DNA of 64,000 nt from Solobacterium sp. GTDB taxonomy: Bacteria; Bacillota_I; Bacilli_A; Erysipelotrichales; Erysipelotrichaceae. Position 1 is the first letter of the stretch. The number at the start of each line of letters is the position of its first letter. Below the pieces are notes generated by a model. The model made no database searches, had not been told where the DNA came from, and saw only the letters and a program-made list of their open reading frames with translations. Positions 27,396 to 36,921 of this stretch are shown here, piece after piece. The stretch lies in NCBI GenBank assembly GCA_017512725.1, contig JAFWEW010000043.1, positions 1-64,000 on the forward strand, given 5' to 3'. The position numbers were made by a program, and so were the translations under genes.

Positions 27396-29112
27396 TGGAA
27401 TTCTCCCGGATCATGTTCTCATAGTTGCCCGGATGAATCTTTTCGATCGTCGCGATCGCAATGGAAAGCGCCTGAGTGTAATCCCCGTTGCGGAAGCAGA
27501 GTTCACTCCGTGTCAGTTCACTGTCGATATCGGCATAGGTGCTGCGGTAGCGGTTGCCGAAGACGATCGTATTCTCGACCATCATGACCGTCGCAACCAC
27601 ATTGTTGACATTGTTGTAGAGGCGGTAGATGAAGTCGATCGCTTCTTTCAGGGTATTGTTGAGCATCTGCACGTTGAGCGGTTCTGCACCGATCAGGGTG
27701 GTAAGACGGTTGATATAGCCTTCTGCTCGCTTCATATCCTCATCATACTGTGCGGAAATGGACGGCAGTTTGTACTTGGCAATCTTTACCTGCATCTGGT
27801 TCATGATGACCTGCAGTTTGACCAGCTGCTTCTTTGCACGTTCTTCGCCGCCGGCCGCGCTTTCGATCTCCGCCTTGATATCCCGCAGATTATCACTGAC
27901 AACCGTAAGATCCTGATTCAGTTCTTTCATCGTACCGAGAAGACCGGTAGAAGGATTCTGGTTTTCCTGATACAGGGTGAATACCTTCGGCATTCTCGTG
28001 GCAATGCTGCGGAGCGAATCCCGTACCGAAGCAATCTTGGCATCCATCCCGACCAGACCATAGCGGGTGGAAAGACGGGAGAACTGATCCGTCACATAAG
28101 CAATGCTTTTTTCAGCTTCGTTATATAGCGTTGTGATCTCGTTTGCCAGAGTCCGCATTTCATCAAAGGCAGCCGATTCCCGGTGAATGTGTTCCCCAAG
28201 CTGGGTCAGACGTTCTTTATAGTCATCCAGATGTTCACGGACATCCGTAACATCGCCGGCCTTCATCTGCTCAAGATCACCCTTGAGACCGTTGGTAATC
28301 AGCGTTAGGTTCTGGTCGACCTGAAGGTGCTTGAGATAAACGCCGCGTGCCTTGGCTTCGGTATAGTCATGATGAACAACTTCCGCCATCTTCGGAATCA
28401 CGCCGCGCGCATCTTCCAGCAGTTCCGGTACGCTTTTGAGAATCGATTCAAACCGTTCGATCGAGCGATGGATATTGACAAGTTCCTCATTGGCCGCCTC
28501 GAAATCCGAGGTATACATGCGCTCCTCAAAATTGGAGAACATTCCTTCGGTTTCCGAAGTAATCTGTTCGATCGTGCTCCAGGCATAGTTCAGCTGGCTG
28601 CGGTTCCGGTTTGCGGCTTCCTTCAGTTCCCGGAAGTGATTCTTAAGCTCATTGACTTCCTGGCGCTGAACATTTTCCCGTTCCAGAATGGAATCCAGTG
28701 CCTCATCAAGCGAGGCGACCTGGCTTTCTCCAAGACTGATGCTCGCATCGAGATCCGCGAGATCCCCCTTGGCCTTTTTGATCTTTCCGGAGATAATTTC
28801 ATCTTCCGTATCTGCCAGAAGCGTGCTGATCTGTTTCAGGTTCGCTTCCGCCTTATCCAGATCATCGCGCATCATCGTAACCTTCTCCATCGCTTCGGGA
28901 TCGACCCGGCTGATGGCGACGGCCTTGTTCAGTTTGAAGGACAAGGGAACGCTTTTAATGGTGTTGTAGCGTACCTCCAGTTCCTCAAGTTCCTTGCGGG
29001 CTTTGCCGGATCGGATCTTGGAAACGATCAGAATGACCGTGATGATGATCGCAAGCACCGCGATCCCAATAACAACTCTTATATCAGACAGATACTTAAA
29101 TACAATATCCAT
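27385..29112 (-). CDS. ezrA: Septation ring formation regulator EzrA
   Basis: EzrA is a membrane-anchored spectrin-like protein that limits extra FtsZ rings in Firmicutes. The N-terminus has one membrane helix (VVIGIAVLAIIITVILIV, near residues 12-30) followed by about 540 residues of coiled coil. I chose the ATG at 29112 (MDIVFKYLSDIRVV) with AGAGAGG upstream; it gives 575 aa, the usual length. It overlaps the desulfurase start by 11 bp. The ezrA-desulfurase-thiI order is the known Bacillus one. Confidence 0.95.
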   Translation of the reverse strand: MDIVFKYLSDIRVVIGIAVLAIIITVILIVSKIRSGKARKELEELEVRYNTIKSVPLSFKLNKAVAISRVDPEAMEKVTMMRDDLDKAEANLKQISTLLADTEDEIISGKIKKAKGDLADLDASISLGESQVASLDEALDSILERENVQRQEVNELKNHFRELKEAANRNRSQLNYAWSTIEQITSETEGMFSNFEERMYTSDFEAANEELVNIHRSIERFESILKSVPELLEDARGVIPKMAEVVHHDYTEAKARGVYLKHLQVDQNLTLITNGLKGDLEQMKAGDVTDVREHLDDYKERLTQLGEHIHRESAAFDEMRTLANEITTLYNEAEKSIAYVTDQFSRLSTRYGLVGMDAKIASVRDSLRSIATRMPKVFTLYQENQNPSTGLLGTMKELNQDLTVVSDNLRDIKAEIESAAGGEERAKKQLVKLQVIMNQMQVKIAKYKLPSISAQYDEDMKRAEGYINRLTTLIGAEPLNVQMLNNTLKEAIDFIYRLYNNVNNVVATVMMVENTIVFGNRYRSTYADIDSELTRSELCFRNGDYTQALSIAIATIEKIHPGNYENMIRENSSEA

Positions 29113-29150
29113 AGAAAAAACCTCTCTATTACAAAAACAAATACGCAACT

Positions 29151-29159
29151 ATAATAGCA
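29151..29159 (-). promoter_or_regulatory. Extended -10 promoter of the ezrA operon
   Basis: TGCTATTAT on the minus strand is an extended -10 about 38 bp before the ezrA ATG. No convincing -35 is seen. It lies back to back with the rpsD promoter. Confidence 0.5.
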
Positions 29160-29190
29160 CAAGAAGGCACCGGTTCGACGTCAGTTTTCG

Positions 29191-29219
29191 TTGACTTTAC
29201 CCTTTGCATTCAATATAAT
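29191..29219 (+). promoter_or_regulatory. Promoter of rpsD
   Basis: TTGACT (29191-29196), exactly 17 bp, and TATAAT (29214-29219). Expected start near 29226. Confidence 0.9.
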
Positions 29220-29225
29220 ATGCCT

Positions 29226-29397
29226 TGCGTCAAATGATGGCAGCATGCAGAGTTATGCGCAACGCGTTGTTAGCAGAAGAACCTGTTACCGGAGTACCTT
29301 AGCTGCAATAAGTGAAACGGATCATAACAACACACCGCATCGATGATCTGCACCTGTTGTTGTTTCGCCAAACGTGATTTAGGAGGAACAAACAAAC
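29226..29397 (+). promoter_or_regulatory. Long structured leader of rpsD, candidate S4 autoregulatory RNA
   Basis: About 170 nt separate the promoter from the ATG. GTGAAAC and AACAACA (near 29315-29330) can pair with TGTTGTT and GTTTCGC (near 29352-29368), a long stem ending just before AGGAGG at 29382. Known Firmicute rpsD mRNAs are repressed by S4 binding to such leaders. I did not fit this one to the known consensus. Confidence 0.55.
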
Positions 29398-30000
29398 ATG
29401 GCACGTTACACAGGTCCGGTATGGAAGAAGTCCAGACGTCTCAGCTTCTCCGTTCTTGAAACCGGCGAAGAACTCAAGAAGAGACAGTATGCGCCGGGTC
29501 AGCATGGCCCGACAAAGCGCGTCAAGCTCAGCGGCTACGGAACACAGCTGCGTGAGAAACAGCGCGTCCGCAACATGTACGGTGTAAATGAACGTCAGTT
29601 CTACAACACCTTCGCAAAGGCACAGAAGATGGAAGGCATGGCTGGTTACAACTTCCTCGTCCTGCTCGAAAGCAGACTCGACAATGTTGTATACCGTATG
29701 GGCTTTGCGCCGACCCGCAAAGCTGCACGTCAGCTGGTCAACCACGGTCACATCGAGCTCAACGGCAAGAAGTGTGACATCCCTTCTGCTCAGGTAAAAC
29801 CGGGCAGCGTTGTTGCAGTTCGTGAGAACGCCCGCAACATGAAGGCTATCAGCGAATCTCTTGAGTCCACTTACACGGCACCGGCATTCGTTACCGTTGA
29901 CAAGGAAGCCAAGAAAGGCACCTATGTCCGGATCCCGGAACGCAGTGAGCTGAATCAGGAAATCAACGAAGCACTGATCGTCGAATTCTACAACCGTTAA
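29398..30000 (+). CDS. rpsD: 30S ribosomal protein S4
   Basis: This 200-aa primary 16S rRNA-binding protein is complete: N-terminal S4 domain starting [15 protein letters not shown], then the S4 RNA-binding fold ([20 protein letters not shown]). The N-terminal region lacks the zinc-binding cysteines, so it is the zinc-free form. It is a single-gene unit, as in Bacillus. Confidence 0.98.
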   Translation: MARYTGPVWKKSRRLSFSVLETGEELKKRQYAPGQHGPTKRVKLSGYGTQLREKQRVRNMYGVNERQFYNTFAKAQKMEGMAGYNFLVLLESRLDNVVYRMGFAPTRKAARQLVNHGHIELNGKKCDIPSAQVKPGSVVAVRENARNMKAISESLESTYTAPAFVTVDKEAKKGTYVRIPERSELNQEINEALIVEFYNR

Positions 30001-30012
30001 TCGGTAACTGAA

Positions 30013-30052
30013 AACAGAACCCCAATTGCAGAAGACGGGTTCTGTTTTTTTG
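30013..30052 (+). terminator. Terminator of rpsD
   Basis: ACAGAACCC (30014-30022) pairs with GGGTTCTGT (30037-30045), followed by seven Ts. It may also work in reverse for the esterase gene. Confidence 0.85.
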
Positions 30053-30053
30053 T

Positions 30054-31067
30054 TTACAGTACTTCGTTCAGGAAGCGGAACATCTCTTCGCTCCAGCGGG
30101 CAGCGGAAGTCTCTTCCCCAAGGCCGATGCCGTGACCTCCCCAGCGGTAAATATGACATTCAAACGGGATCTTCGCTTTCCGCAGGCTCTCCGCAAACCG
30201 AATGGAATTCTCAGCCGGCACCAGTGCATCATCCTGACAGGCCCAGACAAAGGCCGGCGGGAAATCGGATGGAATCTGATGTTCCATGGAGACCTGTTCC
30301 CGCAGTTCATCATACTGTTCTCCAAGTAATGAACGGATGCTGTCTTCATGTGCAATTTCCGGATCGCTGCTGATCACCGGATAGCCAAGCACAACTGCAT
30401 CCGGCCGGCAGTCTTCAAAGCCAAGCTCTTTGTACTTTGCGGCCGCACTGGCACAAAGATGTCCGCCTGCCGAAAAACCGGCGATTATGATCTTTTCCGG
30501 ATCGGCCTGATAGCACTCGGCATTCTGTCGAAGATAGCGTATGGTGCTCAGAAGATCCGACTGCGGAAGCGGGTAGCGGGATGGCGAGACCCGGTAGCGG
30601 ATCATAAATGCGGCATATTCCTTCTCTTCTGCCCGTCTTTGAAGCGGGGTCCCTTCGTTGCGGTAACTGACATGGTCATATGCCCCTCCGGGAGCGATCA
30701 ACAGAACCGGCCGTTTCCGGGATTGTACAGGATCCGTTTTCCGCGGCGTGATCAGAAAAATGCTGCTCGGATCGCCCGCATCAAACGTCTCCTTGGGCTG
30801 CCAGTCTTCCCAGGTATACAGCTGCAGGCAGCTGCGCTTTCCCTCAAGGATCTCACCGATGAGATTGGCTGTTTCCAGGATGGAATCCCGCTGCCGTTCC
30901 GGTGACATCTCAGAGATGTCTGCCTGCTTCACTGCTTCTTCCAGCGGCAGGTCCCGCAGCTGTTCCAGCGGATTGAGAAGATTCATCCGGTACAGGACCG
31001 GGAACCATCTGCGCACTGCAGGTTCCTTCATGATTTCGTTCAGTGTATTCTGACTGGTAAACATCAT
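30054..31067 (-). CDS. Alpha/beta-hydrolase, esterase/acetyl-hydrolase type
   Basis: This 337-aa cytoplasmic protein has an alpha/beta-hydrolase core: the oxyanion region IAPGGAYDHVS, nucleophile elbow AGFSAGGHL, an Asp in the DALVPAENS segment and a His in WGGHGIGLG. It resembles acetyl-xylan or BD-FAE-like esterases. No signal peptide is present. The first ~115 residues are a helical extension seen in some relatives. I chose the ATG at 31067 with GGAGGAG upstream. It stands alone between two terminators. Confidence 0.85.
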   Translation of the reverse strand: MMFTSQNTLNEIMKEPAVRRWFPVLYRMNLLNPLEQLRDLPLEEAVKQADISEMSPERQRDSILETANLIGEILEGKRSCLQLYTWEDWQPKETFDAGDPSSIFLITPRKTDPVQSRKRPVLLIAPGGAYDHVSYRNEGTPLQRRAEEKEYAAFMIRYRVSPSRYPLPQSDLLSTIRYLRQNAECYQADPEKIIIAGFSAGGHLCASAAAKYKELGFEDCRPDAVVLGYPVISSDPEIAHEDSIRSLLGEQYDELREQVSMEHQIPSDFPPAFVWACQDDALVPAENSIRFAESLRKAKIPFECHIYRWGGHGIGLGEETSAARWSEEMFRFLNEVL

Positions 31068-31103
31068 TTTCTCCTCCAATGGTTCGGATAATGCCGGAAG
31101 GTG

Positions 31104-31131
31104 TAAAAATAAGGAGCTTTCTCTAAGCTCC
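31104..31131 (-). terminator. Terminator of gmk
   Basis: GGAGCTT and AAGCTCC enclose AGAGA on the minus strand, then TTATTTTT. It lies just past the gmk stop and before the esterase gene. Confidence 0.75.
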
Positions 31132-31158
31132 TCATCTGTGACAAGCTGTGCGGAATCC

Positions 31159-31734
31159 TCAGAATTCCTTTTCCATATGATGACGGATGATTACCCGGAT
31201 GATATCCGCCGCAAGATCGACATCATCATTGCAGACAACATAACGGTACTGGTTGGTTTTCTCCAGTTCCTTTTCCGCTTTGGCAAGCCGCTGCTGCACG
31301 ATTTCCTCTGCTTCGGTCTTCCGGCCGCGGATCCGGTTTTCCAGTTCCTTGATTGAAGGCGGTACGATAAAGATCGTCAGGGCATCCGGCACTTTCTTTT
31401 TCACCTGCTGACAGCCGTCCACTTCGATTTCCAGCAGAACATTCTTCCCTTCGCTGCGCAGTTTTTCTACAGCCGCCAGCGGCGTTCCGTAATAATTACC
31501 GACAAACTCGGTCCATTCAAGAAGACCGCCTTCCTTGATTGTCTTCTCAAATTCTTCCCGGGTCACATAGTAGTAATTGACCCCTTCCACTTCACCTTCC
31601 CGCTTTTCACGGGTGGTCATGGATACAGAAAAAGCAAGTTTCAGATCCGGATCCTCAATGAACCGCTTGATAACGGTACCTTTTCCGACACCGGACGGTC
31701 CGCTGATAACGATCAGCAATCCCTTATCTCTCAT
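31159..31734 (-). CDS. gmk: Guanylate kinase
   Basis: This 191-aa enzyme phosphorylates GMP to GDP. The P-loop is ISGPSGVGKGT near residue 9 and the GMP-binding region has STTREKREGEVEGVNYYY-like residues. The ATG at 31734 is preceded by GGGAGAAC. In Bacillus gmk precedes rpoZ; here it is a one-gene unit divergent from rqcH. Confidence 0.97.
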   Translation of the reverse strand: MRDKGLLIVISGPSGVGKGTVIKRFIEDPDLKLAFSVSMTTREKREGEVEGVNYYYVTREEFEKTIKEGGLLEWTEFVGNYYGTPLAAVEKLRSEGKNVLLEIEVDGCQQVKKKVPDALTIFIVPPSIKELENRIRGRKTEAEEIVQQRLAKAEKELEKTNQYRYVVCNDDVDLAADIIRVIIRHHMEKEF

Positions 31735-31839
31735 TGTGCTGTTCTCCCTATGCCTCAACGTTACCCCAACCTTCCCGGTTCGTCAATGAACGGAAATCCG
31801 GTTTCTGTTATTTCCTGCGTGCCGGGTATTTTCACACGA

Positions 31840-31854
31840 TGGTATAATCTGTCT
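31840..31854 (+). promoter_or_regulatory. Extended -10 promoter of rqcH, leaderless
   Basis: TGGTATAAT (31840-31848) is a perfect extended -10, six bases before the ATG at 31855. No -35 and no Shine-Dalgarno are seen, so transcription should begin at the start codon. Confidence 0.65.
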
Positions 31855-33498
31855 ATGCCTTTAGACGGAATCCTGCTGCACAAGCTGATGCCGGGCATTC
31901 AGGAAGCGTTTCCCGCCCGCATCCAGAAGATTTATCAGATCGCACCCTATGAGGTGCTGTTTCAGCTGCACGGTCCGCTTGGAAAACAGCAGCTTCTGAT
32001 TTCCTGCCACAGCCGCTATAACCGGATCCTTCTGACAAAACGCAGCTATCCGACCCCGGATGAGCCGGGCAACTTCATCATGGTGCTGCGCAAGTATCTT
32101 GAAGGAGCGACCATGACGGAGATCCAGCAGGCCGGTCTTGACCGCTGGTGCTGTATCAGCATTCACCGCCGCAATGAACTCGGTGATCCGGAAACCGTTT
32201 ATCTGATTGCAGAACTGATGGGAAACTACGCCAATCTGCTGCTGGTCCGCGGAGAAACGATCATTGATGCGCTCAAGCGCATACCTCCTTTTGAGAACAA
32301 TCAGCGCATGATTCTGCCCAATGCCCCGTTCAAGCCGATCCCGGATCAGGGAAAAAAAGATCCGTTCTCCAATACGGAATATGATCCGGAAGAAACCCTT
32401 ACCCGGCAGTTTGCAGGATTTTCTCCCTTCCTTTCTTCCGAAGCCGAATACCGGATTGCCCATGGAGAACCATTTGAGACTGTCATGGAAGAGATCGAAG
32501 CTTCGGATCAGCTGTTTATCGCCAACAAGAACAACGAAGCGGTCTTTCACTGCATCGAACTGAAATCGATCGGTCCCTGCCGTTCCTATCCCCTGTTTGA
32601 GGGCTTTGATATCCTGTACTATCATCGGGAAGAAAAAGAGAGGATCCGGGAGATTTCCGGAGATATCTTCCATGTCGTGAAACGGGAACTCAAGCACCAG
32701 AAACAGAAACTGCCCCGGCTACTGAAAGAATACGACGAAGCCCTTGACTGCATGCGCTGGAAAACCTACGGGGACCTGCTGTACATGCATCAGGTAAAAG
32801 ACACCCGCGGTACGACCGAGATCGAGCTGGAAGACTATGAAAGCGGAGAGATGGTACGGATCCCGCTCGATGCCCGTCTGGACGGCACCCGCAATGCCCA
32901 GCGGTGTTATACCCGCTATCAGAAATATAAAAAAGGACAGGTCTATCTGCAGGAACAGATCGATATCTGCCAGCGGGAGATCCTGTACTTTGAAGGCCTT
33001 CTGGAACAGCTGGATCAGGCAGACTTTGAGACCGCAGAAGAGATCCGGGAGGAACTGGCAAAAGGAGGCTATATCCGCCGGAAGGAAGGAAAAAAGCGGC
33101 GGAAGCGGAAAGACGACGGCCCGAAGATCTCCGAAGTTGAATTCCATGGCGTACTCATCCAGTACGGCCGCAACAATCTGCAGAATGATGCCCTGACCTT
33201 CCATCGCAGCCGCAGAAGTGACCTCTGGTTCCACGCAAAGGATTATCATGGGGCCCATGTGGTCATTCATGACAGCAGCCCGGATGAAGATACGATCCGC
33301 CTGGCCGCTGAAATCGCTGCTTACTATTCCAAGGGCAGAGAATCCTCCAGCGTGCCGGTCAACTACTGTCCGGTATCTTCCCTCAAAAAAATTCCCGGCG
33401 CAAAACCGGGAATGGTACAGCTTGGAAGTTATAAGACGATCTATATCGATCCGGATATCGATCATCTCATTGCCTGCGGTGTGCCGGCGGATCAGTGA
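31855..33498 (+). CDS. rqcH: RqcH / NFACT-family ribosome quality-control factor
   Basis: RqcH binds stalled 50S-peptidyl-tRNA complexes and recruits tRNA-Ala to add alanine tails. The 547-aa protein has the NFACT-N domain with the conserved Asp-Arg pair (GLDRWCC), a central coiled coil, and the C-terminal NFACT-R (DUF814) domain with LWFHAKDYHGAHVVI. I chose ATG 31855 (MPLDGILLHKLM); in-frame readings further upstream would cross the promoter. The stop overlaps the end of the convergent ParB-like ORF by seven bases. Confidence 0.94.
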   Translation: MPLDGILLHKLMPGIQEAFPARIQKIYQIAPYEVLFQLHGPLGKQQLLISCHSRYNRILLTKRSYPTPDEPGNFIMVLRKYLEGATMTEIQQAGLDRWCCISIHRRNELGDPETVYLIAELMGNYANLLLVRGETIIDALKRIPPFENNQRMILPNAPFKPIPDQGKKDPFSNTEYDPEETLTRQFAGFSPFLSSEAEYRIAHGEPFETVMEEIEASDQLFIANKNNEAVFHCIELKSIGPCRSYPLFEGFDILYYHREEKERIREISGDIFHVVKRELKHQKQKLPRLLKEYDEALDCMRWKTYGDLLYMHQVKDTRGTTEIELEDYESGEMVRIPLDARLDGTRNAQRCYTRYQKYKKGQVYLQEQIDICQREILYFEGLLEQLDQADFETAEEIREELAKGGYIRRKEGKKRRKRKDDGPKISEVEFHGVLIQYGRNNLQNDALTFHRSRRSDLWFHAKDYHGAHVVIHDSSPDEDTIRLAAEIAAYYSKGRESSSVPVNYCPVSSLKKIPGAKPGMVQLGSYKTIYIDPDIDHLIACGVPADQ

Positions 33499-33764
33499 TG
33501 ATTCTTGGCACCCCAGAACGAACAGCCTGCTTTGGTATAATCACCGCGAATGAATACCGGTATCCTTGTGATGCCGGGTTTTTCATTCTGCAGGCGTTTT
33601 GCGGCACTCAACCTTTTTCTGCCGTCAACACAGCGGTAGTGCTCCCCGTCGTGTACGACCTTGACGGGGATTGCGATTCCGCGGGTACGGATGGATTCCA
33701 GCAGTTCGCCGGGATCCGTTTCTTCAAAGAGAATCTCTGAGAGTTCAACCGTTGTATTGATCAT
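33492..33764 (-). CDS. Small stand-alone ParB/sulfiredoxin-fold domain protein
   Basis: This protein of about 90 aa consists of one ParB-like nuclease-fold domain: RTRGIAIPVKV, then CVDGRKRLSAAKRL, the nucleotide-binding segment of ParB-type proteins (DGxxRL). There is no DNA-binding domain, so it is not a partition protein. The ATG at 33764 lies inside the end of the glucosaminidase gene (20-bp overlap, GAGTGGAA upstream), which implies translation coupled to it. Function unknown; relatives may bind or hydrolyse CTP or act as nucleases. Confidence 0.7.
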   Translation of the reverse strand: MINTTVELSEILFEETDPGELLESIRTRGIAIPVKVVHDGEHYRCVDGRKRLSAAKRLQNEKPGITRIPVFIRGDYTKAGCSFWGAKNHH

Positions 33765-36700
33765 TTCCACTCGTTTCTGAATCCGCTGCCGGTTTTTCCG
33801 GTGCATCCGCCAGACGGCTCCGGAAGGCTTCCTGGAGTTTTCTCAGGGCTTCTTCCCGGTCGGATGAACCGCTGGCTGTTACCTTAACCACAGGTTCTCT
33901 GCGTTTCGGTTTCGGTGCAGGTTTTGGTTTCGGAGAACGCTGGAAGACCTCTTCAAACCGCTTCTTTGCGGCTTCCCGGCTGAGGGAAGAAGTGTTTTGG
34001 TTCTCGCTTTGTTTCGTAAGCTGTTCGTCTGCCTTTTTGATGTCATCCAGTCGGAGCATTTCCGTGTTCAGGATTTCCAGGGCCTGGGTAACTTCGAGGT
34101 TGCTGGAGTCTTTCTCATACTGCTTGCGGTGTTCCGCATGGATCACCGTCTTCTTTTTGCGGTTCCGCTTTCCAATCACATACATCGATCCGAATACGAT
34201 GATAAACAGTGCGATCGCAGCAATCGCAATATTGAAGATGATCGCCCGGATATCCACATTGCTGGTCTCTTCCGTTACCGTTTCGACCGGGTCCGCACCG
34301 ACATACTGGTTCGAGGTATTGCGGGTCAGAAGCACGAATTCACCCGGACCATCTGCCATGAAGGAAATCGTATTGGTTGTCTGCCGGGTATAGCACTTAA
34401 TGATTTCCCCGTCTTCCCCGCAGGTCAGTACGGTATAGACATCGCCGCCGACTGAATCCGCCGGCCGGTTGATCGTGCAGAGCAGCTTTCCGTCGGTATT
34501 AACCGTATCCATGTTTTTGGTCAGAGAAACCGTGAATTCCTTCAGTACCGTCTCTCCAAGGTATTCCGCCTCTTTGTTCAGCGCTTCCGAAACGGATTTG
34601 GATACTCCGTTCAGGATCGAGATCCGATAGGTATCCTGTTCCGTTTCCTTCTTTTCCAGCTGCCCTTCTTCCAGCGGCAGTGACAGGGAAAGACCGGAAA
34701 CCGCAAATCCATATCCCGCATCATCAATGACATAGCGGATCTTATCCTGATATGCCTTTCTCAGCAGCGTATCAAACGAACGGAACTCCGGCATCGTAAG
34801 ATATGGCTGTACGGATGCATCGATTTCCTTTTTTACCTTGAGAATCTTTTCGGCTTCATAATTTTCAAGATCTTCTCTTGAACCGTAGGAATCAATAAGC
34901 GTGAGGATTTCTTTTTTGAGAGCAGCCCGTTTTTCATCCTTTTCGGCGCTGACACTGATCGTATAAGAAGAAGGAATCCCGGCATAGCTTACATTGACGG
35001 TCTGAGAGCCGTCGCTTGTCATGTCATATCCGCTGACCATGCTTGTGGTAAACGGATATTCTGCTTCCGTACCGTCTTCATAGACGACACTGATCATTCC
35101 GCCTTTCAGATTGATGCGGTCATTCAGCTCATAGTCAGTCTGCGGCATACTGCTGATCTCGACCGACTGGATATTCCGGTACTGTGCAGTAAACTCAATA
35201 TCCGCATCCAGTGTAGCCGTATCCATGTCATAGCCGGTAAATTCCGCACTTTCCTTAATCGGTGCAGACGATGCCGCATCCAATCCCGAAGGAAGATCAT
35301 AGGAAACATCCGTTTCATTGCCGATATAGGTTCCGCCGTCCCCATGGAGCGTCACATGAATATAATCCGGGGTTTCTCTGCGGGCGCCGATGATCAGCTG
35401 CACGGAATCCTTTTTGATATAGGCAGTATCTTCACTCCAGCTGTAGTAGTAGGAAAGATCCACCGCATGGTTCTCATCCAGCGTCGCATCACTCTGGATC
35501 TTGTACCACTCCCCGTCATCGTTGGTGATTTCTTCCAGAATGACAAACGCCATATCCGGCATTTCACCGGTCGTATAAAGCGGGGTTTCGGTACTCGGAT
35601 CCTTGTATACGATCGTTTCGTTTTCAACCGTGCGGATGCCAAGCTGATAGTTCTTACCGTCCTTTGAACCGGTTGCTTCATCAATTGCACGATAGGCAGC
35701 CGCTGCCTTCTCGCCCCAGTACGGGTCAGAACTGTAGCGGACGTTCATGCCGGCAGAAAGATTCCCGAAGAACCCGCCGTTGTACTGTTCTTTCATCGGG
35801 CTCAGATAGCTGCCGCTCAGATAGTACTTGGCATGCGAATAAATGGAAGTGCGGATATCGCCATAGCGGCCAAGTTCTGCCTCTGCCTCACTGTCATAGG
35901 CTGCGTGGGCAAACAGGTTGTTTCGGGTAAAGCTCAGCGAACTGCGTCCGGTAGAAGACTCCATCTCAGAGATTGCCATCATCATCAGAGCATTTGCGCC
36001 GAATTCATACTGGCACTGAAAGAACGTATCTTCCATTCCATAAAGCTGGGATTCATTCAGCACATCATGGACGCCGTCCTTGTCATTATCCAGATATCTC
36101 TGGATTGGTCCCTTAAGGCCCATCTGTTCATTGAAATAGGCAGTGACATCTTCCTTTGCGGCATGGGTGATCGTACGGTGCGATACAAACTGGTACCAGT
36201 CATACCATGGGTCATCGGCATTCACGCTGGCATCCCGGATCCCGTTGCGGTAATCATCGAGCATCTCGTACAGCTTGTCATCTCCATAGAAATAATGGTC
36301 ATCGTAGCTGTAGTACGCTTTTCCCTCTTCCAGATACTCCGGTGCAGTTCCATGGCTGACGATATACCCGAAGTAGTCATCATCCATCTCACCCTTGATC
36401 ATGTGGTAAAGAATGCCGTTCTGTACCGTAAACATGGAAAGATTGACATACACGTTCTGAAGCGGAATAACCGTAACGTTTTCCAGATCCGTCTGCGCCG
36501 TCACGCCGCTCAGCGAGAAGGTCGCATACTTCCCTTCATCATCGGTATAGAGATAGGCCGCATCTACGCCATAGCATCCATTGACCGTGCCTTCGGTGCC
36601 GTCTGCCGTATTGGTATAGGTAATCTCGAAATCACAGGCATCATTTACTTTGAACAGCGACAGGGCATATTCCGCCTCATAGGTAACTGTATCTTTGACG

Positions 36701-36921
36701 ATGCCGAGATTGACATAGTCTTCCTTGATATTGTTGTATACCGTCTTTGCCTCACGGAACGTTCCGTAGGATCCTTCCAGAACCGCATTCGTCTCAAAAT
36801 CGACCAGATGAAAAAGACCATCCGCGATTACATCGGTCGGTTCGAGTGCATGAATATTAATACCTCCGGCAAACAGGATCCCTGAAAGGAATGCCGGCAG
36901 GAGTTTCTTTCTCAGCTGCAT
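33745..36921 (-). CDS. Large membrane-anchored glucosaminidase-domain protein
   Basis: This 1058-aa protein has a signal peptide (about 1-25, ending near NIHALE), a long extracellular part and one membrane helix near 895-916, followed by a cytoplasmic tail of about 140 residues. The glucosaminidase domain spans about 295-420, with the likely catalytic Glu319 (AISEMESS) and FTRNNLFAH. A bacterial Ig-like segment is near 590-660. The tail begins GKRNRKKK and includes a Pro/Lys repeat (KPKPAPKPKRREP). It probably cuts glycan strands of peptidoglycan at the cell surface. A soluble secreted enzyme is excluded by the anchor. The ParB-like ORF overlaps its 3' end. Confidence 0.82.
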   Translation of the reverse strand: MQLRKKLLPAFLSGILFAGGINIHALEPTDVIADGLFHLVDFETNAVLEGSYGTFREAKTVYNNIKEDYVNLGIVKDTVTYEAEYALSLFKVNDACDFEITYTNTADGTEGTVNGCYGVDAAYLYTDDEGKYATFSLSGVTAQTDLENVTVIPLQNVYVNLSMFTVQNGILYHMIKGEMDDDYFGYIVSHGTAPEYLEEGKAYYSYDDHYFYGDDKLYEMLDDYRNGIRDASVNADDPWYDWYQFVSHRTITHAAKEDVTAYFNEQMGLKGPIQRYLDNDKDGVHDVLNESQLYGMEDTFFQCQYEFGANALMMMAISEMESSTGRSSLSFTRNNLFAHAAYDSEAEAELGRYGDIRTSIYSHAKYYLSGSYLSPMKEQYNGGFFGNLSAGMNVRYSSDPYWGEKAAAAYRAIDEATGSKDGKNYQLGIRTVENETIVYKDPSTETPLYTTGEMPDMAFVILEEITNDDGEWYKIQSDATLDENHAVDLSYYYSWSEDTAYIKKDSVQLIIGARRETPDYIHVTLHGDGGTYIGNETDVSYDLPSGLDAASSAPIKESAEFTGYDMDTATLDADIEFTAQYRNIQSVEISSMPQTDYELNDRINLKGGMISVVYEDGTEAEYPFTTSMVSGYDMTSDGSQTVNVSYAGIPSSYTISVSAEKDEKRAALKKEILTLIDSYGSREDLENYEAEKILKVKKEIDASVQPYLTMPEFRSFDTLLRKAYQDKIRYVIDDAGYGFAVSGLSLSLPLEEGQLEKKETEQDTYRISILNGVSKSVSEALNKEAEYLGETVLKEFTVSLTKNMDTVNTDGKLLCTINRPADSVGGDVYTVLTCGEDGEIIKCYTRQTTNTISFMADGPGEFVLLTRNTSNQYVGADPVETVTEETSNVDIRAIIFNIAIAAIALFIIVFGSMYVIGKRNRKKKTVIHAEHRKQYEKDSSNLEVTQALEILNTEMLRLDDIKKADEQLTKQSENQNTSSLSREAAKKRFEEVFQRSPKPKPAPKPKRREPVVKVTASGSSDREEALRKLQEAFRSRLADAPEKPAADSETSGNDQYNG

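Noticed and set aside
35833-36885. Open plus-strand frame of 350 codons
   Set aside because: It is antisense to the glucosaminidase gene, which has a signal peptide, catalytic domain and anchor in order.
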